A program made the translations under genes and the position numbers. From NCBI GenBank assembly GCA_964454305.1, contig CAYVXX010000013.1:1-37230 (forward strand): a stretch of 37,230 nt of DNA, written 5' to 3'. The DNA comes from JAUSPI01 sp964454305 (GTDB taxonomy: Bacteria > Desulfobacterota > Syntrophia > Syntrophales > JADFWA01). The notes under the pieces are model-generated. The model did not search any database. It had not been told where the DNA came from and was given only the letters and a program-made list of their open reading frames with translations. Positions 15,362-22,873 of this stretch are shown here, one piece after another; positions within the stretch are counted from its first letter, which is position 1, and every line of letters starts with the position of its first letter.

Positions 15362-16555
15362 ATGGCCAAGAAAAAATTTGAAAGGACAAAACCGCATCTG
15401 AATATAGGAACAATAGGTCATGTGGATCATGGGAAGACAACACTTACCTCTGCAATTACAAAGCATCTGGCCACAAAAGGGCTTGCAGAATTTATGTCTT
15501 TCGATGCGATCGATAATGCTCCTGAAGAGAAGGAAAGGGGTGTTACAATTAATATCGCCCATGTGGAGTATCAAACGGAAAAAAGACATTATGCCCACGT
15601 TGACTGTCCGGGCCATGCCGACTATATAAAAAATATGATTTCAGGGGCGGCCCACATGGATGGTACCATTCTGGTAGTGGCTGCGTCGGATGGGCCTATG
15701 CCTCAAACGAGAGAACATATCCTTCTTGCAAGGCAGGTTCAGGTGCCATATGTTGTGATTTATATGAACAAGGTTGATCTGGTTGATGATCCGGAATTGC
15801 TTGATCTGGTGGAACTTGAACTGAGGGAACTCCTCACTGAGTATGATTTTCCGGGTGATGATATTCCGATTATCAGAGGATCGGCCCTGAAGGCTCTCGA
15901 GAGTGATGATCCGGACTCTGAAGATGTTAAGTCTATTTGGGAATTGATGGATGCTGTTGATGCCTACATTCCAGAACCTGTTCGTGATCTGGACAAACCG
16001 TTTCTGATGCCGATTGGGGATGTTTTCAGTATATCCGGGCGAGGTACCGTGGTCACCGGAAGAGCTGACCGGGGTATCGTAAGGACGGGAGATGACGTAG
16101 AAGTGGTCGGCATTAGACCTACTTTAAAGACTGTGTGTACCGGTGTCGAGATGTTCCGTAAGACATTAGATGAGGGAAGAGCTGGTGATGATATAGGTGT
16201 ACTCCTTAGGGGTACCAAGCGGGATGAGGTAGAAAGAGGGCAGGTTGTAGCAAAGCCTGGTTCCATTACTCCTCACACAAAATTTAAAGCAACGGTTTAT
16301 GTTCTTACCAAGGAAGAGGGAGGGAGACATACTCCTTTCTTTTCCGGTTATAGGCCTCAGTTTTATTTCAGGACAACGGATGTGACGGGCGTTACTACAC
16401 TGCCCGAGGGAGTAGAGATGGTCATGCCCGGTGATAATGTAAACGTGGAAGTTGAACTTATTACTCCTATAGCTATGGAAGAACAACTCAGATTTGCTAT
16501 TCGTGAAGGTGGGAGAACTGTTGGCGCTGGTGTTGTAAGCGAGATTATAGAATAG
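15362..16555 (+). CDS. tuf: Elongation factor Tu
   Basis: A 397-residue EF-Tu, which carries aminoacyl-tRNA to the ribosome. GTP-binding elements are GHVDHGKT (19-26), DCPGHAD (81-87, with catalytic His85) and NKVD (136-139); domains II and III follow. An ATG at 15356 is also in frame, but the ATG at 15362 gives the usual MAKKKFERTKPH start and has the G run (15349-15353) at proper distance. The sequence departs from the common deltaproteobacterial form in several places (RQVQVPYVVIYMNKVDLVDD, TGRADRGIVRTGDDVEVVG). It is the only tuf in the window, followed 98 bases later by rpsJ. Confidence 0.98.
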   Translation: MAKKKFERTKPHLNIGTIGHVDHGKTTLTSAITKHLATKGLAEFMSFDAIDNAPEEKERGVTINIAHVEYQTEKRHYAHVDCPGHADYIKNMISGAAHMDGTILVVAASDGPMPQTREHILLARQVQVPYVVIYMNKVDLVDDPELLDLVELELRELLTEYDFPGDDIPIIRGSALKALESDDPDSEDVKSIWELMDAVDAYIPEPVRDLDKPFLMPIGDVFSISGRGTVVTGRADRGIVRTGDDVEVVGIRPTLKTVCTGVEMFRKTLDEGRAGDDIGVLLRGTKRDEVERGQVVAKPGSITPHTKFKATVYVLTKEEGGRHTPFFSGYRPQFYFRTTDVTGVTTLPEGVEMVMPGDNVNVEVELITPIAMEEQLRFAIREGGRTVGAGVVSEIIE

Positions 16556-16653
16556 AGAAAAAACTCGGCAAACAGTTATCAGACGTAAATAAGATTAAGA
16601 AAGGCAGGGTTCGCTAATTTTTGTTTGAACGCTGGTTGCTGGTAGAGGCATAA

Positions 16654-16962
16654 ATGGAAAATCAAAAAATAAGAATTCGACTAAAAGCGTATGATTATAA
16701 GTTGCTGGATCGATCTGTTGAAGATATTGTTGGTACGGCAAAAAGAACAGGTGCTCGCGTAGCCGGCCCCATACCTTTGCCTACAGTGATAAATAAGTAC
16801 TGTGTCAACAGATCACCTCACGTTGACAAGAAATCAAGGGAACAATTTGAGATCAGAACACATAAAAGGCTGATTGATATTATTGAACCTACGCAGGCGA
16901 CTGTAGATGCTCTTATGAAGCTGGATCTCTCGGCGGGTGTTGATGTTGAAATAAAATTATAG
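16654..16962 (+). CDS. rpsJ: 30S ribosomal protein S10
   Basis: A 102-residue S10 starting MENQKIRIRLKAYDYKLLD. It belongs to the 30S head and, as NusE, pairs with NusB in antitermination and binds the NusG KOW domain (nusG is at 889-1419). The conserved GPIPLPT and RSPHVDKKSREQFE segments are present, covering about residues 38-67. It opens the S10 cluster directly after tuf. A terminator-like hairpin lies 17 bases after its stop, separating it from rplC. Confidence 0.98.
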   Translation: MENQKIRIRLKAYDYKLLDRSVEDIVGTAKRTGARVAGPIPLPTVINKYCVNRSPHVDKKSREQFEIRTHKRLIDIIEPTQATVDALMKLDLSAGVDVEIKL

Positions 16963-16979
16963 GGGCATGAAAACGTATA

Positions 16980-17018
16980 AGGAGATGGATTCTTCTGAAA
17001 ATTCGTCTCCTGTTTTTT
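16980..17018 (+). terminator. Intrinsic terminator or attenuator between rpsJ and rplC
   Basis: AGGAGATGGA (16980-16989) pairs with TTCGTCTCCT (17002-17011) over 10 bp, including two G-U pairs, with a 12-base loop. One G and six T residues (17013-17018) follow. This is a normal intrinsic terminator layout in the middle of a conserved operon, so partial termination or attenuation is more likely than full stop. The downstream spacer to rplC (to 17130) holds TATAAT at 17020-17025 but no matching -35. Confidence 0.65.
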
Positions 17019-17130
17019 GTATAATAATACGGCGGAAAGTGTTAAGAGCTTAGAGTTTTTGCATAGTCGTGCAGAGCTTTCGCTCAATATAATGCTCACG
17101 TTACAAAGGTTAGTTTAAAGAAGAGTGTTT

Positions 17131-17766
17131 ATGGAAAAGGGACTTATAGGCAAAAAATTAGGGATGACGCAGGTATTTTCAGGAGATGGAATGGTAATTC
17201 CGGTTACAGTTATCGAAATGGGTCCCTGTGTAATTACACAAAAAAAAACCAAAGAGATTGATGGATACGATGCCCTGCAGTTGGGTTTTGGGCGTAAGAA
17301 ACAAAAAAACGTTACCAAGCCGATACAAGGACACTTAAAAAAAACAGGCAGTGGTTTCCCCCGGGTTTTGAGGGAGTTCAGGATGATCTCTCCTGAAGAC
17401 TATGAAGAAGGTCAAGAGCTGAAAGTTGATGTTTTTGAAGTAGGCGACTATGTTGATGTAGTTGGAGTGAGCAAAGGGAGAGGGTTTGCGGGTGTTATAA
17501 AGAGATATGGTTTTAAAGGGGGTAGAGCTACCCATGGTTCTATGTTTCACAGGGCACCGGGATCTATAGGAGCCAGTGCATATCCTTCAAGGGTTTTTAA
17601 GGGAAAAAAGCTTCCAGGACATATGGGTGATAAGAGAAAAACGATACAAAATCTTGTGGTAGTAGGGATTAGACCGAATGAAAATTTGATCCTGATTAAA
17701 GGTTCGGTTCCAGGAAGCAGGAACGGTATTGTTTTGGTTAAGAATTCAATTAAAAAGCGTGGTTAA
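17131..17766 (+). CDS. rplC: 50S ribosomal protein L3
   Basis: A 211-residue L3 starting MEKGLIGKKLGMTQVF, which binds 23S rRNA near the peptidyl transferase centre and is an early assembly protein. The glycine-rich loop (GFKGGRATHGSMFHRAPGSI, about residues 128-147) that reaches the catalytic centre is intact, including the Gln-free GS-MFH region typical of many non-enteric bacteria. A GTG six bases upstream is also in frame; the ATG fits the family and has AAGAAGAG about five bases before it. First gene after the rpsJ-rplC terminator. Confidence 0.97.
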   Translation: MEKGLIGKKLGMTQVFSGDGMVIPVTVIEMGPCVITQKKTKEIDGYDALQLGFGRKKQKNVTKPIQGHLKKTGSGFPRVLREFRMISPEDYEEGQELKVDVFEVGDYVDVVGVSKGRGFAGVIKRYGFKGGRATHGSMFHRAPGSIGASAYPSRVFKGKKLPGHMGDKRKTIQNLVVVGIRPNENLILIKGSVPGSRNGIVLVKNSIKKRG

Positions 17767-17786
17767 GCAGGATCTGGAGTGGCAAA

Positions 17787-18410
17787 ATGCCGGGTTTAAA
17801 TGTTTATGATATTGAGAAGAACAAGGTTTCTGAAATAGAACTCAGTGATTCTATCTTTGGTGTAGAGATACATGAGGCCCTTATCTACGAGGTTGTGAAA
17901 ATGCAGATGGCTGCGAGGCGGCTAGGTACATCCTCGACAAAGGGTAGGAGCGATGTCAGAGGAGGCGGTAGAAAACCTTGGCGACAGAAAGGGACAGGAA
18001 GAGCGAGAGTAGGAACTATACGATCCCCTATCTGGAGGGGTGGCGGAGTCACGTTTGGACCCAAACCGAGGGATTATTCTTTTAGGGTACCAAAGAAGAT
18101 GAGAAAAGCAGCTCTTATATCTGCCCTCAGTATGAAAGCTAAAGAAGATAGAATATTGATTCTTAGAGATTTTCCCATGGAGGAGATAAAGACAAAGAAG
18201 TTCAAAGAAGTAATAGATAGATTCGGATTAAAAAGCGTTCTCTTTGTTCTGGATAAGTCAAATCCTGTCTTGGAGAAATCTTCAAGAAACCTGAAAGAAA
18301 TAAAGATCATGAGAACAGAAGGTGTTAATGTATATGATCTTCTAAAGTATGATAGCCTCGTTTTGTTAGAACCGGCTGTCAAGATGCTTGAAGGAGCAAT
18401 GTTTTCATAA
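17787..18410 (+). CDS. rplD: 50S ribosomal protein L4
   Basis: A 207-residue L4, which lines the polypeptide exit tunnel. The long tunnel loop is recognisable as TKGRSDVRGGGRKPWRQKGT (about residues 51-70) with the following GRARVGTIRSPIWRGGGVTFGP. GGAG lies seven bases before the ATG. Its stop overlaps the rplW start by one base (TAATG), suggesting translational coupling. In E. coli L4 represses the S10 operon through a leader before rpsJ; no such leader is recognised here. Confidence 0.98.
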   Translation: MPGLNVYDIEKNKVSEIELSDSIFGVEIHEALIYEVVKMQMAARRLGTSSTKGRSDVRGGGRKPWRQKGTGRARVGTIRSPIWRGGGVTFGPKPRDYSFRVPKKMRKAALISALSMKAKEDRILILRDFPMEEIKTKKFKEVIDRFGLKSVLFVLDKSNPVLEKSSRNLKEIKIMRTEGVNVYDLLKYDSLVLLEPAVKMLEGAMFS

Positions 18411-18697
18411 TGGATATATATTTTGTCATAAAAAGACCGATTATTACGGAAAAAAGTACCATTGCAAGAGATGAAGAAAATAAATATTTCTTTGAGGTGG
18501 ACCGTAGCGTAAATAAAATTGAGATCACCAAAGCAGTTGAAAAGCTTTTTAAAGTAAAAGTTTTAAATGTTTCTACGATGAATATACTCGGCAAGAAGAA
18601 AAGGATGGGGAGAGTCGCAGGCAAGAAGAGGGATTGGAAGAAGGCTATAGTTGCTCTTGCTCCCGGTGATAGAATAGAAATCTATGAAGGGGTTTAG
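18410..18697 (+). CDS. rplW: 50S ribosomal protein L23
   Basis: A 95-residue L23, located at the tunnel exit where it docks trigger factor and signal recognition particle. Family segments KRPIITEKST (residues 8-17), the central EVDRSVNKIEITKAVEKLF, and the loop KKKRMGRVAGKKRDWKKA are present. The ATG overlaps the rplD stop by one base. A 58-base spacer containing a short GTTTCG-type repeat separates it from rplB. Confidence 0.98.
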   Translation: MDIYFVIKRPIITEKSTIARDEENKYFFEVDRSVNKIEITKAVEKLFKVKVLNVSTMNILGKKKRMGRVAGKKRDWKKAIVALAPGDRIEIYEGV

Positions 18698-18699
18698 TT

Positions 18700-18733
18700 A
18701 AAGTTTCGGGTTTCGAGTTTGAGGTTTAAAGTT
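18700..18733 (+). repeat. Short GTTTCGGG/GTTTCGAG direct-repeat tract
   Basis: The rplW-rplB spacer contains successive near-copies of a GTTTSRRG-type octamer: GTTTCGGG, GTTTCGAG, GTTTGAGG and GTTTAAAG. It sits just upstream of the rplB ribosome binding site (AAAGGA). It resembles simple dispersed intergenic repeats, but only one tract is in this window. Confidence 0.5.
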
Positions 18734-18755
18734 AAGGAATAAAGGATTTATATAG

Positions 18756-19577
18756 ATGGCAATTAAAAAGTATAAACCAACGTCACCAGGCAGAAGGTTT
18801 CAGACCTGTTCATCGTTTGAGGAGATTACAAAGACTCAACCGGAAAAGGGACTTTTACAATCCCTGAGTCGAACCGGGGGAAGAAACAACAATGGAAGAA
18901 TAACCAGCAGGCATATTGGTGGAAGACATAAGAGGAAATACAGGATAATAGATTTTAAGCGGGATAAAATTGATGTGCCGGCCAGGGTGGCTTCTATTGA
19001 ATATGACCCCAATCGGTCTTCAAGGATAGCCCTTCTTAATTATTTTGATGGGGGAAAAAGATATATCCTTGCTCCATTGGATCTTAATGTGGGCGATGTT
19101 ATTGTAAGCAGTGAAAAGGTGGAAATAAAACCGGGTAACGTGACCACCCTTAAAAACATACCCCCCGGTTCTCATATCCATAATTTGGAGTTGAAAATTG
19201 GTAAGGGGGGGCAGATGATTAGAAGCGCAGGCTCCTATGGTCAGATTATGGCGAAGGAAGGAAAGTATGCGCAGGTTCGACTCCCCTCAGGGGAAGTAAG
19301 GAAGATTTTGTTGGAGTGTAAGGCCACAGTCGGTCAGGTTGGGAATATTGATCATGAGAATATAAGTTTGGGTAAGGCAGGCAGGAAGAGGTGGCTGGGG
19401 AGACGCCCCAAAGTACGTGGCGTTGTGATGAATCCTGTTGATCATCCACATGGTGGAGGAGAGGGCAAGTCCTCCGGAGGAAGACATCCCGTAACACCAT
19501 GGGGAGTTCCTACCAAAGGGTATAAGACAAGGAAAAACCGGGATTCAGACAAGTATATTATCAGGAAAAGGGGTTAA
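18756..19577 (+). CDS. rplB: 50S ribosomal protein L2
   Basis: A 273-residue L2 starting MAIKKYKPTSPGRRFQT, a primary 23S rRNA binder next to the peptidyl transferase centre and needed for subunit joining. The highly conserved C-terminal segment VVMNPVDHPHGGGEGKSSGG (about residues 224-243) holds the invariant histidine region, followed by PVTPWGVPTKGYKTRK. rpsS starts three bases after the stop. An AAAGGA lies upstream of the ATG. Confidence 0.99.
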   Translation: MAIKKYKPTSPGRRFQTCSSFEEITKTQPEKGLLQSLSRTGGRNNNGRITSRHIGGRHKRKYRIIDFKRDKIDVPARVASIEYDPNRSSRIALLNYFDGGKRYILAPLDLNVGDVIVSSEKVEIKPGNVTTLKNIPPGSHIHNLELKIGKGGQMIRSAGSYGQIMAKEGKYAQVRLPSGEVRKILLECKATVGQVGNIDHENISLGKAGRKRWLGRRPKVRGVVMNPVDHPHGGGEGKSSGGRHPVTPWGVPTKGYKTRKNRDSDKYIIRKRG

Positions 19578-19580
19578 TGA

Positions 19581-19862
19581 ATGGCTCGTTCAGTTAAGAA
19601 GGGACCATATATTGAGGAAAAACTTATAGAAAAGGTAAGAAAAGCCGATGCTTCGGGAGACAGGGGCGTGATCAAGACCTGGTCACGTCGTTCTACAATT
19701 ACCCCTGAATTAGTAGGCCATACCTTTGCTGTTCATAATGGAAGAAGATTTATCCCTGTATTTATTACCGAAAACATGGTTGGGCATAAGCTTGGTGAAT
19801 TTGCCCCAACAAGAACATTTTACAGTCATGCAGGTGATAGAAAAACAAGGTTACGTAGATAA
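19581..19862 (+). CDS. rpsS: 30S ribosomal protein S19
   Basis: A 93-residue S19 starting MARSVKKGPYIEEKLIEKV, part of the 30S head that contacts the A-site finger and S13. The conserved ITPELVGHTFAVHNGRRFIP segment (about residues 34-53) and the C-terminal FAPTRTFYSHAGDRK are intact. It follows rplB almost directly. A 100-base structured spacer separates it from rplV, which is unusual since rpsS-rplV are often tightly packed. Confidence 0.98.
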   Translation: MARSVKKGPYIEEKLIEKVRKADASGDRGVIKTWSRRSTITPELVGHTFAVHNGRRFIPVFITENMVGHKLGEFAPTRTFYSHAGDRKTRLRR

Positions 19863-19866
19863 GGGG

Positions 19867-19915
19867 GTCAGTGTATATGGCAGATATTCTGCCGATTTTA
19901 TACACGATTTCTGAC
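19867..19915 (+). other. Three-tier stem-loop in the rpsS-rplV spacer
   Basis: GGCAG (19879-19883) pairs with CTGCC (19889-19893) around an ATATT loop. Outside it GTGTATA (19871-19877) pairs with TATACAC (19899-19905), and GTCA (19867-19870) can pair with TGAC (19912-19915) across a six-base bulge. The structure starts four bases after the rpsS stop and ends 48 bases before rplV. No T run follows, so it is not a simple terminator. Function unknown. Confidence 0.6.
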
Positions 19916-19962
19916 TACTATAGATTGTTATGATTAAGATAGGTAATGGAGTTTAAATAGAT

Positions 19963-20295
19963 ATGGAAGTGAAGGCCGTTGCCAAATATATTCGGATTTC
20001 GCCACAAAAGGCAAGATTGGTAGTAGATCTTGTCAGGGGGAAAAAGGTCGAAGAAGCACAAGGGATATTAGCCTTTACAAGAAAAAAGGCTGCTGGTGTT
20101 GTAGAGAAAGCATTAAAGTCGGCAATTGCGAATGCAACACAGAATCCTAATATCGATGAAAAAATACTTTATGTAAAAGAGATATTTGTAGGTCAAGGAC
20201 CCTCATTGAAAAGATGGAGGGCAAGAGCACAGGGAAGGGCGGCTATGATAAAAAAGAGAATGAGTCATATAACCGTCATATTGGATGAGGAGTAG
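19963..20295 (+). CDS. rplV: 50S ribosomal protein L22
   Basis: A 110-residue L22, whose long hairpin reaches into the exit tunnel beside L4 and influences macrolide action. The N-terminal RISPQKARLVVDLVRGKKVE segment (residues 9-28) and the tunnel hairpin with GPSLKRWRARAQGRA (about 81-95) are conserved. It starts with ATG; TGGAG lies rather far upstream (about 12 bases), so initiation may be modest. rpsC follows after 19 bases. Confidence 0.98.
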   Translation: MEVKAVAKYIRISPQKARLVVDLVRGKKVEEAQGILAFTRKKAAGVVEKALKSAIANATQNPNIDEKILYVKEIFVGQGPSLKRWRARAQGRAAMIKKRMSHITVILDEE

Positions 20296-20314
20296 CGAAT
20301 AAGGAGGTAACGGC

Positions 20315-20959
20315 TTGGGGCAAAAAGTTAATCCGATCGGTTTTAGACTGGGTATTAACAAGACATGGAGTTCTCAGTGGTTTGCAGAAAAAAACTATAG
20401 TGAATTACTGCATGAAGATATTAAGATCAAAAAGTACCTTAAAGGTAAATTTTACCATGCAGGTATATCAAGGATTGAGATTGAGAGAGCTGCTGACAAG
20501 GCTAAAATAAATATTCATGCTGCCAGGCCTGGGATTCTCATAGGCAGAAAGGGATCAGAGATCGAAAAACTTAAGAAAGATCTCGAAAAGATTTCCAAAA
20601 GCGATCCGATCATAAATATCCTTGAGGTACGCAAGCCTGAAATAGATGCGCAACTTGTCGCTGAGAATATTACCCTCCAGCTTGAGAGAAGGGTTGCCTT
20701 CAGAAGGGCTATGAGAAGAAGTGTTACATCTGCCATGAAATTTGGTGCCAAAGGAATAAGGATAACCTGTTCCGGGAGACTTGGTGGAGCCGAGATGGCG
20801 AGAAGGGAATGGTATAGAGAAGGATCAGTCCCACTTCATACATTGAGAGCAAATATTGATTATGGTTTTGCTGAGGCGCATACAACTTACGGGCTTATTG
20901 GTGTAAAAGTTCTGATATTTCATGGTGAGGTACTTCCGGATAAGAAGGCTGACAGTTGA
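20315..20959 (+). CDS. rpsC: 30S ribosomal protein S3
   Basis: A 214-residue S3, part of the mRNA entry channel with helicase activity. It has an N-terminal KH domain (about 40-108, with GRKGSEIEKLKKDLEKI) and the C-terminal S3 domain (about 120-208, with GAKGIRITCSGRLGGAEMAR). The start is TTG at 20315, giving MGQKVNPIGFRLGINKTW, with a near-perfect AAGGAGGT seven bases upstream. The strong ribosome binding site probably compensates for the weak start codon. rplP follows. Confidence 0.98.
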   Translation: MGQKVNPIGFRLGINKTWSSQWFAEKNYSELLHEDIKIKKYLKGKFYHAGISRIEIERAADKAKINIHAARPGILIGRKGSEIEKLKKDLEKISKSDPIINILEVRKPEIDAQLVAENITLQLERRVAFRRAMRRSVTSAMKFGAKGIRITCSGRLGGAEMARREWYREGSVPLHTLRANIDYGFAEAHTTYGLIGVKVLIFHGEVLPDKKADS

Positions 20960-20984
20960 GAGCTGAATTGGGGGTTTTAAAGAC

Positions 20985-21407
20985 ATGTTAATGCCGAAGA
21001 GAGTGAAATATAGAAAGCTGCAAAAAGGTCGCATGAAAGGAAAACCTGTAAGGGGTTGTAATGTGTCTTTTGGGGAATATGGCCTGCAAGCAACTGAATG
21101 TGGAAGAATAACTGCAAGACAGATTGAGTCCGCACGAATAGCTATAACTCGTCATGTCAGGCGCGGAGGTAAAATCTGGATAAGGGTGTTTCCGCACAAA
21201 TCGATTACTAAAAAGCCGGCAGAAACCCGTATGGGGAAAGGGAAGGGATCTCCTGAGGAATGGGTTGCTGTTGTGAAGCCTGGTATTATTCTGTATGAGA
21301 TAGAAGGAGTCGAAAAAAATACGGCTCGCGAGGCTTTTAGGCTAGCGTCACATAAACTTCCAATATCGACAAAATTTCTTTCCAGGGAGATATTTGATGA
21401 AAATTAA
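20985..21407 (+). CDS. rplP: 50S ribosomal protein L16
   Basis: A 140-residue L16 starting MLMPKRVKYRKLQKGRMKG, the normal family start. It lies at the A-site tRNA elbow of the large subunit. The conserved segments GEYGLQATECGRITARQIES (residues 31-50), RIFPHKSITKKPAETRMGKGKG-like (about 68-88) and the C-terminal LASHKLPISTKF are all present. The ATG follows a GGGGG tract by ten bases. Its 3' end overlaps the rpmC start by 11 bases, so L16 and L29 translation is likely coupled. Confidence 0.98.
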   Translation: MLMPKRVKYRKLQKGRMKGKPVRGCNVSFGEYGLQATECGRITARQIESARIAITRHVRRGGKIWIRVFPHKSITKKPAETRMGKGKGSPEEWVAVVKPGIILYEIEGVEKNTAREAFRLASHKLPISTKFLSREIFDEN

Positions 21408-21591
21408 GGAAATCAGAGAAATCGATATTGATGAACTGAAACAGAAAGAGAGAGAGTTTGTTGAAGAGCTTTTCAAACTCCGCATGCAGCACACTACTGG
21501 GCAATTGGACTCCCCTCTCATGATGAAGAAGGTCAGAAAAAATATAGCTCGAATAAAGACTGTTTTAAGGGAAAGAGAGGCTCAAATATAA
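21397..21591 (+). CDS. rpmC: 50S ribosomal protein L29
   Basis: A 64-residue L29, a two-helix protein next to the tunnel exit. It contains the conserved ELFKLRMQHTTGQLDSP segment (about residues 25-41). A TTG at 21394 is also in frame, but ATG at 21397 with AGGGAGA six bases upstream is the better start. The gene begins inside rplP and ends two bases before rpsQ. Confidence 0.97.
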   Translation: MKIKEIREIDIDELKQKEREFVEELFKLRMQHTTGQLDSPLMMKKVRKNIARIKTVLREREAQI

Positions 21592-21593
21592 GC

Positions 21594-21851
21594 ATGGGTG
21601 ATCGGGGCAATAGAAGAACCGTACAGGGTGTTGTAGTTAGTGATAAAATGGACAAAACGATCGTCGTTTTGGTGGAGAGGTTAGTAAAACATCCCAAGTT
21701 CCAGAAGTATGTAAGAAGACGAACTAAACATAAAGTTCGTGATGAGGAAAACAGATGTAATATTGGTGATATGGTGTTAATTGTTGAATCACGCCCTCTG
21801 AGTAAAGACGTAAGATGGAGAATGCGTGAAATACTGAAGAAGGCAAATTAA
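21594..21851 (+). CDS. rpsQ: 30S ribosomal protein S17
   Basis: An 85-residue S17, an OB-fold protein binding 16S rRNA early in assembly. Conserved features are GVVVSDKMDKTIVVLVERLV (residues 12-31), the HPKFQKYVRR loop, and ESRPLSKDVRW near the C-terminus. It starts two bases after rpmC stops. A 235-base spacer follows, which is long for this cluster and probably marks the border between the S10 and spc units. Confidence 0.98.
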   Translation: MGDRGNRRTVQGVVVSDKMDKTIVVLVERLVKHPKFQKYVRRRTKHKVRDEENRCNIGDMVLIVESRPLSKDVRWRMREILKKAN

Positions 21852-22086
21852 CCATACGCTTCCAGCCTCTTTTTTGTTTTGCTGTTGGGTTAGTGTTGAA
21901 CGTTTGTAAGATTCCCGGCAGATTGCTACACTGAGCCACAATTTTATTCTTAGATTAATGTAATATGAAATTCATCTCCGGTGAATTTTGAGATATTTGC
22001 AGGTTTTACAACCGTCTAATTAAATGTTTGGTAAACAGTGAGATTTTTTCTGACGGGATTAACGTAATTTTGTTGAGGTATTTTTC
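21852..22086 (+). other. Long rpsQ-rplN spacer, possible spc-unit leader
   Basis: No gene is visible on either strand. AAATTCA (21968-21974) pairs with TGAATTT (21982-21988) around TCTCCGG. A T-rich run near 21859 follows the rpsQ stop but has no clear stem. A weak promoter-like pair TTGCTA/TATTCT, 16 bases apart, occurs around 21924-21951. None of these is decisive. Confidence 0.3.
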
Positions 22087-22455
22087 ATGATTCAGATGCA
22101 GACCATTTTAAATGTGGCAGATAATTCGGGTGCAAAGAAGGTCGGTTGTATTAAAGTTCTTGGAGGGTCTAAGAGAAAATATGCCAGTATTGGGGATATA
22201 ATAGTAGTATCAGTAAAAGAAGCAATTCCCAATTCAAAGGTTAAAAAAGGGGATGTGATGAGGGCTGTCGTGGTAAGAACAGCAAAGGAGATCGGAAGGC
22301 CGGACGGTACATACCTTAAATTTGGTGATAATTCTGCTGTACTTATAAATAATCAAATGGAGCCTATAGGGACAAGGATATTGGGACCAGTAGCTCGTGA
22401 ATTGAGAGCGAAACAATTTATGAAGATTGTATCCCTGGCACCTGAAGTATTATAA
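22087..22455 (+). CDS. rplN: 50S ribosomal protein L14
   Basis: A 122-residue L14 starting MIQMQTILNVADNSGAKKVG, forming part of the inter-subunit bridge with 16S rRNA and the binding site of silencing factor RsfS. The conserved FGDNSAVLINNQMEPIGTRI (about residues 79-98) and LGPVARELR segments are present. It is the first gene after the long rpsQ-rplN spacer, consistent with being first in the spc unit. The ribosome binding site (TTGAGG) is about ten bases upstream. Confidence 0.98.
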   Translation: MIQMQTILNVADNSGAKKVGCIKVLGGSKRKYASIGDIIVVSVKEAIPNSKVKKGDVMRAVVVRTAKEIGRPDGTYLKFGDNSAVLINNQMEPIGTRILGPVARELRAKQFMKIVSLAPEVL

Positions 22456-22519
22456 CAGTGTGGAGAGACTAAGGGCCTGCAAACTGTTGCGAGATTGTCG
22501 AATGGACATGAGGGCATAA

Positions 22520-22858
22520 ATGTTGAGGAAGTTGAATATGCATGGGAAGCACCTGAAAAAGGGCGATATGGTTATGGTTATTGGCGGTAAGGAAAAGGGG
22601 AAAACCGGCAAAATACTTAATGTCGTCAAAAAGAAAAACCGTGTGGTTGTGGAAAAATTAAATTTCATGAAAAAACATCAGAGACCGGATGCACAGGGGA
22701 AAGGTGGCATCGTTGAGAAGGAAGGGTCGATACATATATCCAATGTTATGCTGATGTGTAACAAATGTAATACTGGTATCAGGGTTGGATACCGATCATT
22801 GGAAGATGGAAAGAATGTGCGTGTTTGTAAAAGATGTAATGAGATATTGGATGATTAA
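22520..22858 (+). CDS. rplX: 50S ribosomal protein L24 (with C-terminal zinc ribbon)
   Basis: A 112-residue L24, an assembly initiator of the large subunit. An N-terminal KOW domain (HLKKGDMVMVIGGKEKGKTG, about 11-30) is followed by NRVVVEKLNFMKKHQRP (about 40-56). The C-terminus has Cys80, Cys83, Cys103 and Cys106 in a zinc-ribbon arrangement. Two starts are plausible: ATG at 22520 with GAGG seven bases upstream, and ATG at 22538 (starting MHGKHLKKGD) with GAGGA nine bases upstream; the shorter one resembles family members about as well. rplE follows after 15 bases. Confidence 0.96.
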   Translation: MLRKLNMHGKHLKKGDMVMVIGGKEKGKTGKILNVVKKKNRVVVEKLNFMKKHQRPDAQGKGGIVEKEGSIHISNVMLMCNKCNTGIRVGYRSLEDGKNVRVCKRCNEILDD

Positions 22859-22873
22859 ACTGAGGAAGAATGA

